A stretch of DNA of 64,000 bases from Cyanobacteria bacterium MAG CAR3_bin_5. GTDB taxonomy: Bacteria > Cyanobacteriota > Cyanobacteriia > PCC-6307 > Cyanobiaceae. Positions 37,201-50,221 of this stretch are shown piece by piece. Made by a program: the position numbers and the translations under genes. The notes under the pieces were generated by a model. That model ran no database searches, was not told the origin of the DNA, and worked only from the letters and a program-made list of their open reading frames with translations. The stretch is from the NCBI GenBank assembly GCA_026709085.1, contig JAPOTR010000022.1, positions 1 to 64,000 on the forward strand, written 5' to 3'. Each line of letters opens with the position of its first letter. Position 1 is the first letter of the stretch.

Positions 37201-39069
37201 TGTGCGGTAAGGCCGTACCCGTGCCTGATCACCAAGGCTAACAATACCAGCAATTGTCGAGCGTACAGTTCCCGTTTCTGCTGTGCTCACACCGCCGGTA
37301 TGGAAGGTGCGCATGGTAAGCTGGGTACCGGGCTCACCAATGGACTGGGCAGCCACAATGCCCACAGCTTCTCCCAGATCAACCAGCTTGTTGTGGGCCA
37401 AAGCCCAGCCATAGCAGCGGCGGCAGACGGATTTTGGTGTCTCGCAGGTGAGCGGCGAACGGACCTTCACGGCTTTAACCTGATGGGCTTCAAGCTGGGC
37501 ACTGATCTCAGCGCTAATCTCCGTATTGCGGGGCAGCAAAAGTTGTTCTTTTTTAGTGGGATAAGTATTAATTAATCCTGCAATTGGACTCAACGCACCA
37601 TTGGAAATTTCAGCATCGCGCTCAATCCATTGATTTTCCTGGACAAGAAGAGGAAAAGCATTCGTGTTAATAACATAATCAGCTTGAAGACGAAATTCAC
37701 TAAGAAATAAAGCACTATCCTGATCAGATATGATAGACCGTACATATGTGTACTGGGTTACTTTCAGACTCTTAGTTATGATATCACCTGGCTTAGCTAA
37801 TGAGCCTTTCTCAAATCGTTTTAAGATCTTTTTCTCTTTGCAAACATGCAAAGATCCCTGAAGAAGACTAACATGTAAGGTTTCATTGTTCTCACTCACA
37901 GTGACAAGTCCACGGTTGGTACTGATGATTTCCTCACTTAACTTGGTTTCTGCCTCAACCCAACTGCCGTCAGCCACTGTAAGGGAATCATCAGGTTTAA
38001 CTTTCCAGATCTTTTGAGGAAGTTCGCTGACCAGCAATGCGGACCCTTGCTGAACTTTTATGGCTTGGACAAGAGCTAGTGATGAGCTCCTCAGTTCTTC
38101 TTGTAACTCGTCTCCTGGCTGAACTAAAGTGGCCTTGCTAAAGCGTTTCAAGATTGCTTTATCATGACAGGTATATAGTTCACCACCAAGAATTGTGACA
38201 TGGGTAACTTTGAGTACTTTTGTAATATTTTCAGCCGTCAAACGCCCTACTAACTTACTTTGATAGTGTCCTTTATCATCAGCATTGATGATAATTCCTC
38301 TTTGAGTCCCACAATCTTCATCACGTACAATCATATCTTGAGCTACATCTACTAGGCGACGGGTAAGATAACCGGAGTCAGCTGTACGTAGAGCTGTGTC
38401 CACCAGACCCTTGCGAGCCCCGTAGGAGGAGATCACGTATTCTGTAACTGTCAGCCCTTCGCGAAAATTTGTCCGAATGGGCAGATCAATAATCTCTCCT
38501 TGGGGATTGGCCATGAGTCCACGCATCCCAACCAACTGTCGCACCTGGGACATGTTTCCCCTGGCGCCGGAGTTGGCCATCATCCAGACCGAATTCAGTG
38601 GATCGTTTTCTGTGAACGTCCTCTTGACAGCCTCAACAAGACGCTCATTAGTTTCTGTCCATGTATCAATCACCTTTGTATGTCGCTCTACCTCGGTAAT
38701 TTCTCCCAGCCGGTAACGCTCTTCGGTGCGGGTAATCTCTTCCTCAGCTTCATTGAGAAGCTCTTTCTTATCTTCAGGAATTCTCAGGTCATCCACAGAG
38801 ATGGAAACAGCCGCCTGAGTCGCATAGTGAAACCCCAGATCTTTCAGTTCATCAGCAATGGCTGTTGTGACTGAAGTGCCAAATTCCTTGTAGGCCCAAT
38901 CAATGAGACTACGCAGGCCTTTCTTGTCAATGACGTGATTGCGAAAGACAAGGGGAGGTTTTTCCTTTCGCTCTCCCCCGCGGATCAGGGGAGTCTCTAC
39001 ACTCAACGCAGCAATCGCCGAGCTGGCAGCAGAGGTGACGGACTTGATGGAGGCGTTGCTAGGGGTCAT
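31210..39069 (-). CDS. rpoC2: RNA polymerase beta-prime subunit RpoC2, greatly enlarged
   Basis: C-terminal half of split beta-prime. It is 2619 aa; cyanobacterial RpoC2 is usually about 1300-1370. The conserved frame is intact: N-terminal VFRNHVIDKKGLRSLIDWAY, the zinc-ribbon cysteines in CETPKSVCRRC (from about residue 542), bridge/trigger elements AAQSIGEPGTQLTMRTF-HTGGV (to about 592), GLPRIEELLEARRP after SI3 (about 1888), and DKHIEVIVRQMTSKV to the C-terminus. The extra length lies in three blocks: about residues 280-505 before the zinc ribbon, an SI3 of about 1290 aa (usually about 640), and a SAP-like array at about 1974-2262. The inserts are partly AT-rich, yet the whole frame is open, so this is probably functional. 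Last gene of rpoB-rpoC1-rpoC2. Confidence 0.95.
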   Translation of the reverse strand: MTPSNASIKSVTSAASSAIAALSVETPLIRGGERKEKPPLVFRNHVIDKKGLRSLIDWAYKEFGTSVTTAIADELKDLGFHYATQAAVSISVDDLRIPEDKKELLNEAEEEITRTEERYRLGEITEVERHTKVIDTWTETNERLVEAVKRTFTENDPLNSVWMMANSGARGNMSQVRQLVGMRGLMANPQGEIIDLPIRTNFREGLTVTEYVISSYGARKGLVDTALRTADSGYLTRRLVDVAQDMIVRDEDCGTQRGIIINADDKGHYQSKLVGRLTAENITKVLKVTHVTILGGELYTCHDKAILKRFSKATLVQPGDELQEELRSSSLALVQAIKVQQGSALLVSELPQKIWKVKPDDSLTVADGSWVEAETKLSEEIISTNRGLVTVSENNETLHVSLLQGSLHVCKEKKILKRFEKGSLAKPGDIITKSLKVTQYTYVRSIISDQDSALFLSEFRLQADYVINTNAFPLLVQENQWIERDAEISNGALSPIAGLINTYPTKKEQLLLPRNTEISAEISAQLEAHQVKAVKVRSPLTCETPKSVCRRCYGWALAHNKLVDLGEAVGIVAAQSIGEPGTQLTMRTFHTGGVSTAETGTVRSTIAGIVSLGDQARVRPYRTSHGINAYIAETDFQLSVESISGQKQSVSITSSSVLFVKNGSTVNRDDVLGQIAGGNVKKSVEKATKDVICDLAGQVKYDKEIQPREATDRQGNVTVKAQRLGKIWVLSGDVYNLPPNAKPVVEADSAVQKDDVLAESCLKSEHGGDVRLRDATGDSREVQIVTARLTIKDLKLVEESSHVGELWHLESDDGLIYRLNTNPGNKVSHGDVIAELSDERFKTQSGGLVKFSPGLSIKKSRSNKHGFELSHGGTLLWIPQETHEINKDLSLLMIKNYQEIETGTEVVKDIFSQTSGIVTVIQKNDILREITIRNGKIYYCDVNKTNHKEALERFSEEGILVNPGDVLIEGELVAEDIHYVESVLNPSEGSPFLLLRPVEEFAIPDNAYVPATTSIKKARGPSMTLKAQQRLMFKDGELVKSVEPVELLRTQVILETADTTPQMTVDVEVVPGRTKKSQRLSMVILESLLVRRDTLSDATHGSTHTELKVEDGKRVKPGQIIATTQILCKEDGVVQIPPIEARITRSWDTPLEKDTVVELSTVEKINNEVRGAGKKPAEFEAEPVRRLIVERESDTFNVVVPENISMDVKLGERLVQGDPLVKHQENLPDCQLTIRSGDIHLCHDKYVCESFRKGQLVYPWQPITEELLADALTCVEAVETPEGSGLLVSPFPQQTTYPMHPSTLLVSDGQWTDQGTELVTSTSRISGIAKVLVNSAGQMVAIRGGDLHACADEKALKHFQSGQLVREGHVLSQDLTVDALTFVQSVDGPEGAALLLSPVQEFTLPQETYHLSKAKPSLVVDGQWIEANTEIMPDVASGLSGVVMVNQDKHSLTICNGELHPCQDDQVLEFFQEGLLSDTGNEMLIQGVTSASGKEKLRILIERFVDPSGEQCSQAQLLRGNFTRESVSRLKELCEKHNLTKSNHLRKQVLIQCLESSNISEKIIPLQNQRLISSTEKENGYSKQDFDQQSEEELERLCRENDLRLPGEAEEYCFLLAQAGIQPEPRTLDTLDKDELAQLIRELKPSPAIYVQAVDTPDGSALLLSPVQAEKFAVPEEIYAFSSKDILTITNGQWIDPGTQLTKAPITSQIDGVAVLTDNSITILSGEQHLCDNQNILRHFRKGMLVNPGMILADNLITDVLTYVQSVDTPQGSALLINSLSQEIYQVDRNQGPLEVQQGQYVQSGDMLARGVKTRRSGIVMLGEVHTTSPTSGVVEAIRPGWLRLRVGRPYMVSPESILHVRDGGLVQRGDALALLVFERAKTGDIVQGLPRIEELLEARRPRDASVLCQSSGRVKLEVSEDEEVSVKIIEEQQGDGSYDISSDYSMFGGTAKVSRPAPWSEDQHKTALLGVGELNAMMVKNLQDLCRQHGLKGYTSWKKPEICHRLERAGVTAPPPALQDLKADQLIDLVEKLDPAGEQRRDLLKGDLNRQTLADLEKLSKKHNIHITSPKEKGKKAILIRYLKDAGVSMQAPSIETQKEKNITAFINEIDSSQEKRAVFLEGSFDGQSSRQLKKYCKDNGLRAYSKLDKLALCAALKDAGVQAPPQPLEDLDKHQLVQLAHQLDPKGKKASTFFRPSLERQSIKTLQKLCKEHGLKPLSQQSQAARKVELCQKLSQVGILPPSPPLSILKKSELIELVRQMKVPASTEMPVVAEPMMMEDDRVHVYDIPLGRNVMVSDGHQVQAGSALTDGPINSHELLEIHFKDLLRRRQSMMEAAQGAIATVQQRLVDAVQSVYRSQGVTIDNKHIEVIVRQMTSKVRIEDAGDTTLLPGELVELSQVAKTNAAIAVTGGMQAQFSPLLLGITKASLNTDSFISAASFQETTRVLTEAAIEGKSDLLRGLKENVIIGRLIPAGTGFDGFDDQLQDEAGPHPDILDDDQTGYRRLSSLRPDYTVEIPVSSHAAPVLDDPSDEQLRKARRRIDDTGISPAVLTRPGDSNDLVDTVLPSEALPQEQNSTEDEPEQDRKNPEENLIIHDSAQAEALETEPLPMDERFEL
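32283..33146 (-). repeat. Four-copy SAP-like repeat array inserted in RpoC2
   Basis: About 290 aa of four tandem units of roughly 75 residues. Consensus features are L-x2-LC-K/R-x-HGL, a K-x2-LC-x2-L-x2-AGV helix, a PPP-x-L turn, and then L-x-K-x2-L-I/V-x-L-V-x2-LDP-x-G. Examples are LQDLCRQHGLKGY, LEKLSKKHNIHITS, LKKYCKDNGLRAYS and LQKLCKEHGLKPLS. The first helix-turn-helix of each unit looks like a SAP/HeH nucleic-acid-binding motif. The array splits the region between GLPRIEELLEARRP and NVMVSDGHQVQAG, where other bacteria have a short loop. Confidence 0.85.
33406..37290 (-). other. Expanded SI3 trigger-loop insertion of RpoC2
   Basis: SI3 runs from after the trigger-loop FHTGGV to before GLPRIEELL, about 1290 aa against roughly 640 in other cyanobacteria. 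At least five copies of a module can be read in its second half. Each has a core of PEG-x-ALLLSPV-x-EF, a VVDGQWIE-x2-TE turn, an SG-I/V-V strand and a G-E/D-L/I-H-x-C segment followed by F-x2-G-x-L-V. Two SAP-like motifs (LKELCEKHNLTK, LERLCRENDLRL) interrupt the series near 34,200-34,510. The module resembles the sandwich-barrel hybrid motifs of ordinary SI3, so the growth probably came from internal duplication. Confidence 0.85.
37555..38230 (-). other. SI3-like insertion ahead of the RpoC2 zinc ribbon
   Basis: Between GRLTAENIT and LLLPRNTEISAEI, which are close neighbours in normal RpoC2, lie about 215 extra residues. They contain two copies of the same module found in SI3: GGELYTCHDKAILKRFSK with QQGSALLVSEL and VADGSWVEAETKL, then GSLHVCKEKKILKRFEKG with DSALFLSEF and ENQWIERDAEI. 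The stretch is AT-rich. It indicates an SI3 module copied to a second site in the same subunit. Confidence 0.82.
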
Positions 39070-39120
39070 GGTTGGGAGAGGGGCGGGGGAACAGGTTGCT
39101 GGAGAAGGAGCGGCCGGGAG

Positions 39121-41961
39121 TTAAGCGGCAATGAAACTGGAATCGGGTGGCTGATGTTTAACTTTGTGGGCAGTGATCACTGTATTAATCGTGTGATTTA
39201 TCACAGCACGCCCTACCGTAGTCAAGATCATGCGGCTGAACAGATGGCCACCACTGTCGAAACGGTCACAGCGAAACTTCCAGTGCTCAAGTCGGGTTCC
39301 ATCCTTAAAACGCTCGACGCGGTGAGGGCGAGCCGCTTCATCGGGATTGTCCACCTCTCCATGAAAGCGGACCCATACCCAGTCGTGCAGATTGAGGAGT
39401 TCTTGGTCATAGGCGCCGCTCACATCTGCCAGGGAGGCATAGCTATGGCGATGGCTACCGTAGGGTGGCTTTCTGGTGGAGTGGGGAGACTCGGCGGTGA
39501 GGTAGTACGCTCCCAGAACCATGTCTTGTGACGGGGTGATGATGGGCGTGCCTGTGGCAGGGGAGAGCACGTTGTTACTGGCCAGCATCAAAAGTCTGGC
39601 TTCAGCCTGAGCCTCCAGAGCCAAGGGCACATGGACGGCCATCTGGTCTCCGTCGAAGTCCGCATTGTACGCTGGACAGACCAGGGGGTGCAGTTGAATT
39701 GCACGACCGTCCACCAGCTTGGGCTCAAAGGCCTGGATGCCCAAGCGGTGCAAGGTAGGGGCACGGTTCAATAGAATAGGATGTCCATCAATCACTTCCT
39801 GAAGAACAAGCATCACCTCATCATCGTTTCGTTGAATCATTTTCTTGGCTGACTTAATGTTATTGACAATATTCTGACGGATCAGCCGATGAATCACAAA
39901 GGGTTGGAACAGCTCAATCGCCATCTCCTTAGGCAAACCACACTGGTGAATCTTGAGACTTGGACCCACCACAATCACGGAACGACCTGAGTAGTCTACC
40001 CGCTTCCCCAAGAGGTTTTGACGGAAGCGCCCTTGCTTGCCCTCAATAATGTCACTTAAGGATTTGAAGGCACGATTGTTGGCGCCGACAACCACACGTC
40101 CTCGTCGCCCATTGTCGATCAAGGCATCCACAGCTTCCTGGAGCATGCGCTTTTCATTGCGGATAATGATCTCAGGAGCAAGGATTTCCTGTAATCTGGC
40201 CAGGCGATTGTTACGATTAATGACGCGGCGATAGAGATCATTCAGATCACTGGTAGCAAAACGCCCCCCATCCAGTTGCACCATAGGACGTAAATCTGGT
40301 GGAATCACGGGAAGATTCTCCAGCACCATCCACTCTGGCCGGGACTTTGTGGCGATAAAATTGTCGATCACCCGCAACCGCTTAATGAGCCTGGCCCTCT
40401 TCTGTCCTTTACTCTTGATAACTTCCTCTCGTATCTCTGCGGCAATGTTTGGTAAATCCAGATCTTTCAAAAGCTGTTTTAATGCCTCAGCTCCAATGCT
40501 CACTTCTGGCTCTTGTTCTATATCAAAATCCACTGTATAAATGAAATCTTCAATTTCAAGCCATTCATCTTCAGTCAAGAGTTGCTTGTATATTAATTTG
40601 TACTTTTCTGTATTCATAAGTGTAACGGAAGTGATGTCGCTTTCTGGTGAAATTTTTATTGTTTTCATGTCGCTATCTTCGTCAATTTTTACTCTTGCTT
40701 TGTTGTTATATTTGACATCATCACTGAAAAGGGAACAAGCAATTTCTATTGCAGCTTGAAGATTGTCTTTATCAGTATTCTGAATGGTAATTTTTTGTGG
40801 CTCATCCCAATTATCAGATGTAAAAACAAGTATCTGTGGACTTACTGCCAGATTAGAATTTTCCCGTGACGAAAACTGACCTTTTGCAATTGGATCCGCT
40901 GTGCCAGCCTGTGCCAGTCGTTGACAAAGATCTGCTTTCGTCCCAGACCCTTTCAGACCATACTGCTTACAAAGCTCCTTGAGCTCTTTATTTGTTTTTG
41001 TGCTGAGATTCTCGTTTGTCAGATTTAGATTTTTCTTGCCAACGGGATAACATGGTTCTCCGTTGATAATAGGACTGGCGGTGACTTGAACATCAGCATC
41101 AGGGGCTGTGCTCAGCTTGATGCTGTAGGTTCCTGGCTCAAGGGGAGTCACACCGGGTGTAATCACAACATTTTTGACGTCTTCATCAGTTGCATGAACA
41201 TTGATTTCATTAACTGAGACATATTCACTTTTGTATCTACTGTCTTGACTGGAGATCAAATAATTTATACGCAGATTGCGCTGTTTATCTTTGTTATTAG
41301 TGCCAATGATTTTTACTTTTTGTGGCACATTCCAATTTGCTGCATTGAAAGTTAATTTTTCTGGACTCACTTTTGCAGCAGCAGAATTCTTGCCTTTGAT
41401 GTTAAGGCTGACAACCACATCAGAGCTGGGAACTTCCCCTAGCGTGATCGAATAAGTAGCAGCATTAAAGAGCTCATCAACCATTGAATTATATTCTTCA
41501 TTCTTAGTTAGCACAACATAACAATTAAAATAAACAATTTGCTCCACGTCTCGCAAGGCCATATCCAGGATAATCGCCACATAACTGGGAATTCCTTTCA
41601 AGTACCACACATGGGAAACAGGTGCCGCCAGCTTGATATAGCCCATGCGGTGGCGTCGCACACGACTTTCGGTCACCTCAACACCACAACGCTCGCACAC
41701 GATTCCCCGATGACGTACCCGCTTGTACTTACCACAATGGCATTCCCAGTCTTTTGCAGGGCCAAAGATTCTTTCGCAGAAGAGGCCATCCATCTCCGGC
41801 TTCAATGTGCGATAGTTGATGGTTTCCGGTTTTGTGACTTCACCAACCACCTGACCATTGGGCAGGGTGCGTTGCCCCCAGGAACGGATCCGTTCTGGAG
41901 AAGCCAGGGTAATCCTGACGTAGTCAAAGTGGTTTTCGGAGCGGATGTTGCTGGTGGACAT
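39121..41961 (-). CDS. rpoC1: RNA polymerase RpoC1 (gamma, N-terminal half of beta-prime) with a large clamp insertion
   Basis: Starts [20 protein letters not shown] at 41961 (28 open codons upstream are not homologous). It is 946 aa; the family is about 630. The zinc-finger cysteines ([20 protein letters not shown]), the lid/rudder region, [16 protein letters not shown] and the catalytic [12 protein letters not shown] (about residue 765) are intact. The added length is one block at residues about 152-452, between YFNCYVVL and [15 protein letters not shown]. rpoB lies 80 bases upstream and rpoC2 51 bases downstream, same strand. The open frame and intact active site argue that the gene is expressed. 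Confidence 0.96.
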   Translation of the reverse strand: MSTSNIRSENHFDYVRITLASPERIRSWGQRTLPNGQVVGEVTKPETINYRTLKPEMDGLFCERIFGPAKDWECHCGKYKRVRHRGIVCERCGVEVTESRVRRHRMGYIKLAAPVSHVWYLKGIPSYVAIILDMALRDVEQIVYFNCYVVLTKNEEYNSMVDELFNAATYSITLGEVPSSDVVVSLNIKGKNSAAAKVSPEKLTFNAANWNVPQKVKIIGTNNKDKQRNLRINYLISSQDSRYKSEYVSVNEINVHATDEDVKNVVITPGVTPLEPGTYSIKLSTAPDADVQVTASPIINGEPCYPVGKKNLNLTNENLSTKTNKELKELCKQYGLKGSGTKADLCQRLAQAGTADPIAKGQFSSRENSNLAVSPQILVFTSDNWDEPQKITIQNTDKDNLQAAIEIACSLFSDDVKYNNKARVKIDEDSDMKTIKISPESDITSVTLMNTEKYKLIYKQLLTEDEWLEIEDFIYTVDFDIEQEPEVSIGAEALKQLLKDLDLPNIAAEIREEVIKSKGQKRARLIKRLRVIDNFIATKSRPEWMVLENLPVIPPDLRPMVQLDGGRFATSDLNDLYRRVINRNNRLARLQEILAPEIIIRNEKRMLQEAVDALIDNGRRGRVVVGANNRAFKSLSDIIEGKQGRFRQNLLGKRVDYSGRSVIVVGPSLKIHQCGLPKEMAIELFQPFVIHRLIRQNIVNNIKSAKKMIQRNDDEVMLVLQEVIDGHPILLNRAPTLHRLGIQAFEPKLVDGRAIQLHPLVCPAYNADFDGDQMAVHVPLALEAQAEARLLMLASNNVLSPATGTPIITPSQDMVLGAYYLTAESPHSTRKPPYGSHRHSYASLADVSGAYDQELLNLHDWVWVRFHGEVDNPDEAARPHRVERFKDGTRLEHWKFRCDRFDSGGHLFSRMILTTVGRAVINHTINTVITAHKVKHQPPDSSFIAA
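40605..41508 (-). other. Calx-beta/SAP-like insertion in the RpoC1 clamp
   Basis: About 300 aa, visibly AT-rich. Two adhesin-like half-modules are readable: [19 protein letters not shown] with [21 protein letters not shown], and [18 protein letters not shown] with [21 protein letters not shown]. This phrase pattern (Y-x-I-x-L-x2-P-S-x-D-V-x-V ... V-S-P-x-x-L-x-F-T-x2-N-W-x2-P-Q-x-V) is familiar from Calx-beta-like repeats of secreted adhesins. A SAP-like motif ([20 protein letters not shown]) lies between them. The insertion point is the clamp site that carries the large non-conserved domain in Thermus beta-prime. Confidence 0.8.
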
Positions 41962-42041
41962 GGCCTTCAAGGATCGGGTCAGTGGGAGAGAAAGAGGAAC
42001 GGTGGGTTCAGGAAAAACAATGCCGATGCATGGTTGTGGCG

Positions 42042-45000
42042 TCAATCGTCGTAGTCGGGAATGCCCAAAGACTCGTAGGTGGGTCGGCTGGGGGTGCTGC
42101 GGCGAGGATTCACGTCCTGCATGAGGTCCACTTCCGTCTCGCTTTCCTTGTAGGCGGCAATGTCCAGGCCCAGAGACTGGAGCTCTCGCATTAACACCTT
42201 GAATGACTCCGGTGTTCCTGGTCGCGGGATGGGCTTGCCTTTGACAATAGCGTTCAGGGCTTCGTTGCGGCCCTGCATATCGTCAGACTTGACCGTGAGC
42301 AATTCCTGGAGCGTGTAGGCGGCGCCATAGGCCTCCAGAGCCCATACCTCCATCTCCCCAAGCCGCTGACCCCCTTGCTGTGCCTTGCCGCCAAGCGGCT
42401 GCTGTGTCACCAGGGAGTAGGGACCCGTGGATCGGGCGTGGATTTTATCGTCAGCCATATGCACCAACTTGAGGATGTGGGCCTTGCCGACGGTGACGGG
42501 TTGATCGAAAGGTTCGCCAGTACGTCCGTCCGTCAACTGGATTTTGCCTGGATGCTCGGGATTATAGACCCATGCCTTGCCCTCCTGGGCTGCGGCTTGT
42601 TCAAGGAAACTCGTGACAGTTTTCTTGGACATTTCCGGCTCATGCATTTCGTCAAAGGGGACCACCTTGACCCTGATCTCCAGATGCTCGGCAGCCCACC
42701 CCATCAGGCATTCAAATACCTGACCCACGTTCATGCGGCTGGGAACACCCAGGGGGTTGAGAACAATGTCCACAGGAGATCCATCCGGCAGGTAGGGCAT
42801 GTCCTGCCGAGGCAGGATGCGGCTAATGATTCCCTTGTTGCCATGGCGTCCTGCTATTTTGTCTCCCACCTGGATTCTGCGCCGTACAGCCACATAGACC
42901 CGGACCACCATATTGGCGCCCGGAGGCAGCTCATCTCCTTGCTCTCGGGTGTAGATGCGCACATCCACCACCCGCCCTTTCTCCTTGAACGGCACCCGCA
43001 GGGAGTTGTCCCGCACATCCCTGGCCTTCTCCCCAAAGATGGCCCGCAGCAGCTTTTCTTCAGGCGGCTGGTCCGATTCACCCTTGGGGGTCACTTTCCC
43101 CACCAGGACGTCTCCTGCGGTGACAAAGGCTCCAATGCGAACAATTCCGTTTTCATCCAGATTGGCAAGGGCCTCTTCGGCAATGTTGGGAATCTCCCGG
43201 GTGATCTCTTCAGGTCCCAGTTTTGTCTGGCGGGACTCAATCTCATACTTCTCAATGTGGATGGATGTGTAGAGGTCATCCAGAACCAGTCGCTCGCTGA
43301 TCAAAATGGCGTCTTCGTAGTTGTAGCCTTCCCAAGGCATGTAAGCCACGGTCAGGTTTTGCCCCAGAGCCAGTTCTCCCCCCTGGCAGGCGGAGCCGTC
43401 CGCCAACACCTGGCCAGGGATCACATGATCTCCCACTTGGACAATGGGCCGGTGATTGAGGCAGGTGTCCTGGTTGGAGCGTTGGTACTTCTGCAGATAA
43501 TGAACGTGTTTTTCACCATCCGCCGTGGTGACCACAATGGTGGCGGAGTCCACAAAACTGACCACTCCGTCCACCTGGGTAATGGGCACCATGCCGGAAT
43601 CGCGGGTCAACTGGGGCTCCAGACCAGTCCCCACCAGTGGCCGGGTGGGACGCAATAACGGTACAGCTTGGCGCTGCATGTTGGAACCCATCAAGGCGCG
43701 GTTGGCGTCGTCATGCTCCAGGAAGGGGATCAAGGACGTGGCGATGGAGATGATTTGCACCGGTGAGAGCTGGACGTAATCCACTTGATCCGGAGGAACT
43801 TTCTCAAAGTCCTGTCGGTAGCGCACGGGCACCAGTTCGGTGCGGATGTACCCCTCCCTGTCGGTGGCCACGTCACCGGGGGCCACACGACATTCGTCTT
43901 CCACGTCAGCTGCCAGATAGATGGGATCTCCTTCTTTGATTACGCGGCCATTTTCGCATTTCCAAAAGGGAGTCTCGATGAAGCCATACTCATTCACCCG
44001 GGCATGGGTCGCCAGAGAGCCAATCAGGCCAGCGTTGGGACCCTCCGGAGTTTCAATGGGGCAGATCCGCCCATAGTGGGACGGGTGAATATCCCGCACG
44101 GCAAAGCCGGCCCGCTCCCGGGTGAGGCCACCGGGACCCAGGGCTGAAATGCGCCGCTTGTGGGTGAGCTCTGCCAGAGGATTGGTCTGGTCCATGAACT
44201 GGCTCAACTGGCTGGAGCCGAAAAACTCTTTGACTGCGGCCACCAGAGGCTTGGGGTTGACCAACTGGGCAGGGGTCAGCGTATCGGCTTCGCCAACGGT
44301 CATGCGCTCACGGATGATGCGCTCCAGTCGGCTGAGGCCAACGCGCATCTGGTTCTGCAGTAGCTCCCCCACCGAGCGGATGCGGCGATTTCCCAGGTGA
44401 TCAATATCATCCAGGCTGGTCCCCCCCACATCCAGCTCCAGGTTGATCAGGTAATCCAGGGTGGAGAGCAAGTCCTCAGAGGTGAGAGTGCGCTTATCCT
44501 CAGGAACTGTGAGCCGCAGCTTCTTGTTGACCTTGTAGCGGCCAACGCGGCCGAGATCATAGCGCTTGGGATCGAAGAATCGGCTTTGCAGCAACTGCTG
44601 ACCACCGCTGACCGAGGGAGGCTCCCCTGGCCGCAGCTTCTTGTAGAGTGCCACCAGGGCTTGGTCTTCTGAAGAGATTCCCTCTTCCACGCTGGCCTCA
44701 ATGGTTTTCTTGTAGTACTCAGGGTGGCGAAGCTTATCCAGCATGTCTGTGTCGGATAGGCCAATGGCGCGCATCATCACGTGGCTGTTGATCTTGCGAG
44801 TCTTATCGACTCGCACATGGAGAAGACCGTTTTTATCGGTTTCAAACTTGAGCCAGGCCCCACGGTTGGGGATCATGCTGGCATTGTAGGTGCGGCGACC
44901 GTTCTTGTCCTGCTCATCCTTGAAATAGACGCCGGGGCTACGTACAATCTGGTTGATAATGACCCGCTCCGCCCCATTGATAATAAACGTCCCCCGCTCG

Positions 45001-45329
45001 GTCATCAGCGGCAGTTCGCCGATAAACACGTCCTGCTCCTTGATCTCCCCACTCTCCCGGTTGATCAGGCGGCAGGTAACGTACATCTGCGAGGCGTAGG
45101 TGGCATCACAGCGCTTGGCTTCCTCCACGTCATGACGAGGTTGCTTCAACCGGTACTGATCACCGATGAAGTGCAACTCAAGCTTCCCTGTGTAGTCAGT
45201 GATGGGTGAGAAGCTGTTCAACTCCTCAATCAGCCCCTTCTCCAGAAACCACTTGAAGCTGCTCCGCTGAACCTCCACGAGGTCAGGAAGATGGGTGGCG
45301 GCTCTGGCAACCTGAATGGCGCTGCTCAT
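42042..45329 (-). CDS. rpoB: RNA polymerase beta subunit RpoB
   Basis: 1095 aa from ATG 45329 ([17 protein letters not shown]), the normal cyanobacterial length, without added domains. Conserved signatures include [62 protein letters not shown] and the C-terminal [24 protein letters not shown]. The rifampicin-region sequence [26 protein letters not shown] is ordinary. It is the first gene of the rpoB-rpoC1-rpoC2 run. The 242 bases between it and tatD hold no other gene and should contain the operon promoter. Confidence 0.98.
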   Translation of the reverse strand: MSSAIQVARAATHLPDLVEVQRSSFKWFLEKGLIEELNSFSPITDYTGKLELHFIGDQYRLKQPRHDVEEAKRCDATYASQMYVTCRLINRESGEIKEQDVFIGELPLMTERGTFIINGAERVIINQIVRSPGVYFKDEQDKNGRRTYNASMIPNRGAWLKFETDKNGLLHVRVDKTRKINSHVMMRAIGLSDTDMLDKLRHPEYYKKTIEASVEEGISSEDQALVALYKKLRPGEPPSVSGGQQLLQSRFFDPKRYDLGRVGRYKVNKKLRLTVPEDKRTLTSEDLLSTLDYLINLELDVGGTSLDDIDHLGNRRIRSVGELLQNQMRVGLSRLERIIRERMTVGEADTLTPAQLVNPKPLVAAVKEFFGSSQLSQFMDQTNPLAELTHKRRISALGPGGLTRERAGFAVRDIHPSHYGRICPIETPEGPNAGLIGSLATHARVNEYGFIETPFWKCENGRVIKEGDPIYLAADVEDECRVAPGDVATDREGYIRTELVPVRYRQDFEKVPPDQVDYVQLSPVQIISIATSLIPFLEHDDANRALMGSNMQRQAVPLLRPTRPLVGTGLEPQLTRDSGMVPITQVDGVVSFVDSATIVVTTADGEKHVHYLQKYQRSNQDTCLNHRPIVQVGDHVIPGQVLADGSACQGGELALGQNLTVAYMPWEGYNYEDAILISERLVLDDLYTSIHIEKYEIESRQTKLGPEEITREIPNIAEEALANLDENGIVRIGAFVTAGDVLVGKVTPKGESDQPPEEKLLRAIFGEKARDVRDNSLRVPFKEKGRVVDVRIYTREQGDELPPGANMVVRVYVAVRRRIQVGDKIAGRHGNKGIISRILPRQDMPYLPDGSPVDIVLNPLGVPSRMNVGQVFECLMGWAAEHLEIRVKVVPFDEMHEPEMSKKTVTSFLEQAAAQEGKAWVYNPEHPGKIQLTDGRTGEPFDQPVTVGKAHILKLVHMADDKIHARSTGPYSLVTQQPLGGKAQQGGQRLGEMEVWALEAYGAAYTLQELLTVKSDDMQGRNEALNAIVKGKPIPRPGTPESFKVLMRELQSLGLDIAAYKESETEVDLMQDVNPRRSTPSRPTYESLGIPDYDD

Positions 45330-45571
45330 GGGGGTGTGTCCCTGTTGAAGAACTGACAAAGACGTTGGGTTGGGGGTTGTTGGAGAAAGACAGGCTCATG
45401 GACAGCAACGGCGAAGGGCGATCCTTCAAAGGAGAGGATGGCGCCTCGACCCTGCTCAGCCGCTCAAGACCTGTGGTGGTGAAGCTCTTCGACCTTGGAC
45501 AAGTGCCTTGTGGGGTGATTCTTGCTCAGCTTGCCATGGGGCACGCCAAGCGATGCTGGAAGCTCACTGTA

Positions 45572-48253
<2,682 letters not shown>

Positions 48254-48955
48254 CAAACAGGCCGTTTTCCACCACGCCAGGAACGGCATTGAGTTGACGC
48301 TCCAGTTCCGCGCCATCACCAATGCCCCCCGGGAAACGCACATCCAGAACCAGATTTCCCTGATCGGTCACCACCGGACCGGCCTTCCGTTGGGCAATCC
48401 GCAGTTCACATTCGGCCCCCATGGACCGAAGACGGCGACTCACAAGGGCCCAGGCGCCAGGAAGCACCTCCACCGGCAGGAGGAAGTCCAGATTCAGCCG
48501 GTCCACCAGCTTGCTGGCATCCACCACCACCAGGAAGCGGCGCGCCGCCGAGGCCACCAGCTTTTCCTGAACATGGCAGGCGCCACCGCCTTTGATCAAC
48601 TGGAAGCGAGGGTCCACTTCATCAGCGCCGTCAATGGCCAGATCAACAGCCTCCACGTGGTTGAGATCCACCAGGGGAATGGCCAGCCTGCTGGCCAGAA
48701 CCTGACTTTGAAAGGAGGTCGGCACCGCTGTGATGTTCTCCAGTTGGCCTTGGCGCAGTTTCTCCCCCAGAGCTTCAATCATGAGGGCGGCTGTGGATCC
48801 CGATCCCAGGCCCAGCACCATGCCGCTCCGGATCTGCTCCACTGCTGCCTCTGCCACGGCCTGTTTGATGCGGGTCTGCAGGTCGCCCATGCCCCATATA
48901 CAGAGGGGAAGATTTTAGCAGGACACTGATATTTCCCCAGGGCCGTCGGCCATGC

Positions 48956-50209
<1,254 letters not shown>

Positions 50210-50221
50210 TTACGCCACAAC

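Noticed and set aside
32283-38230. Possibility that the rpoC1/rpoC2 inserts are inteins or introns
   Set aside because: No intein splice residues (Cys/Ser start, His-Asn end) or homing-endonuclease motifs at the junctions, and no intron-like structure; the blocks are repeats of structural modules in frame.
31210-45329. CRISPR array or DNA-level direct repeats within the polymerase genes
   Set aside because: The repetition is at the protein level and degenerate in DNA; there are no regularly spaced identical repeats. I saw no CRISPR array in the window.
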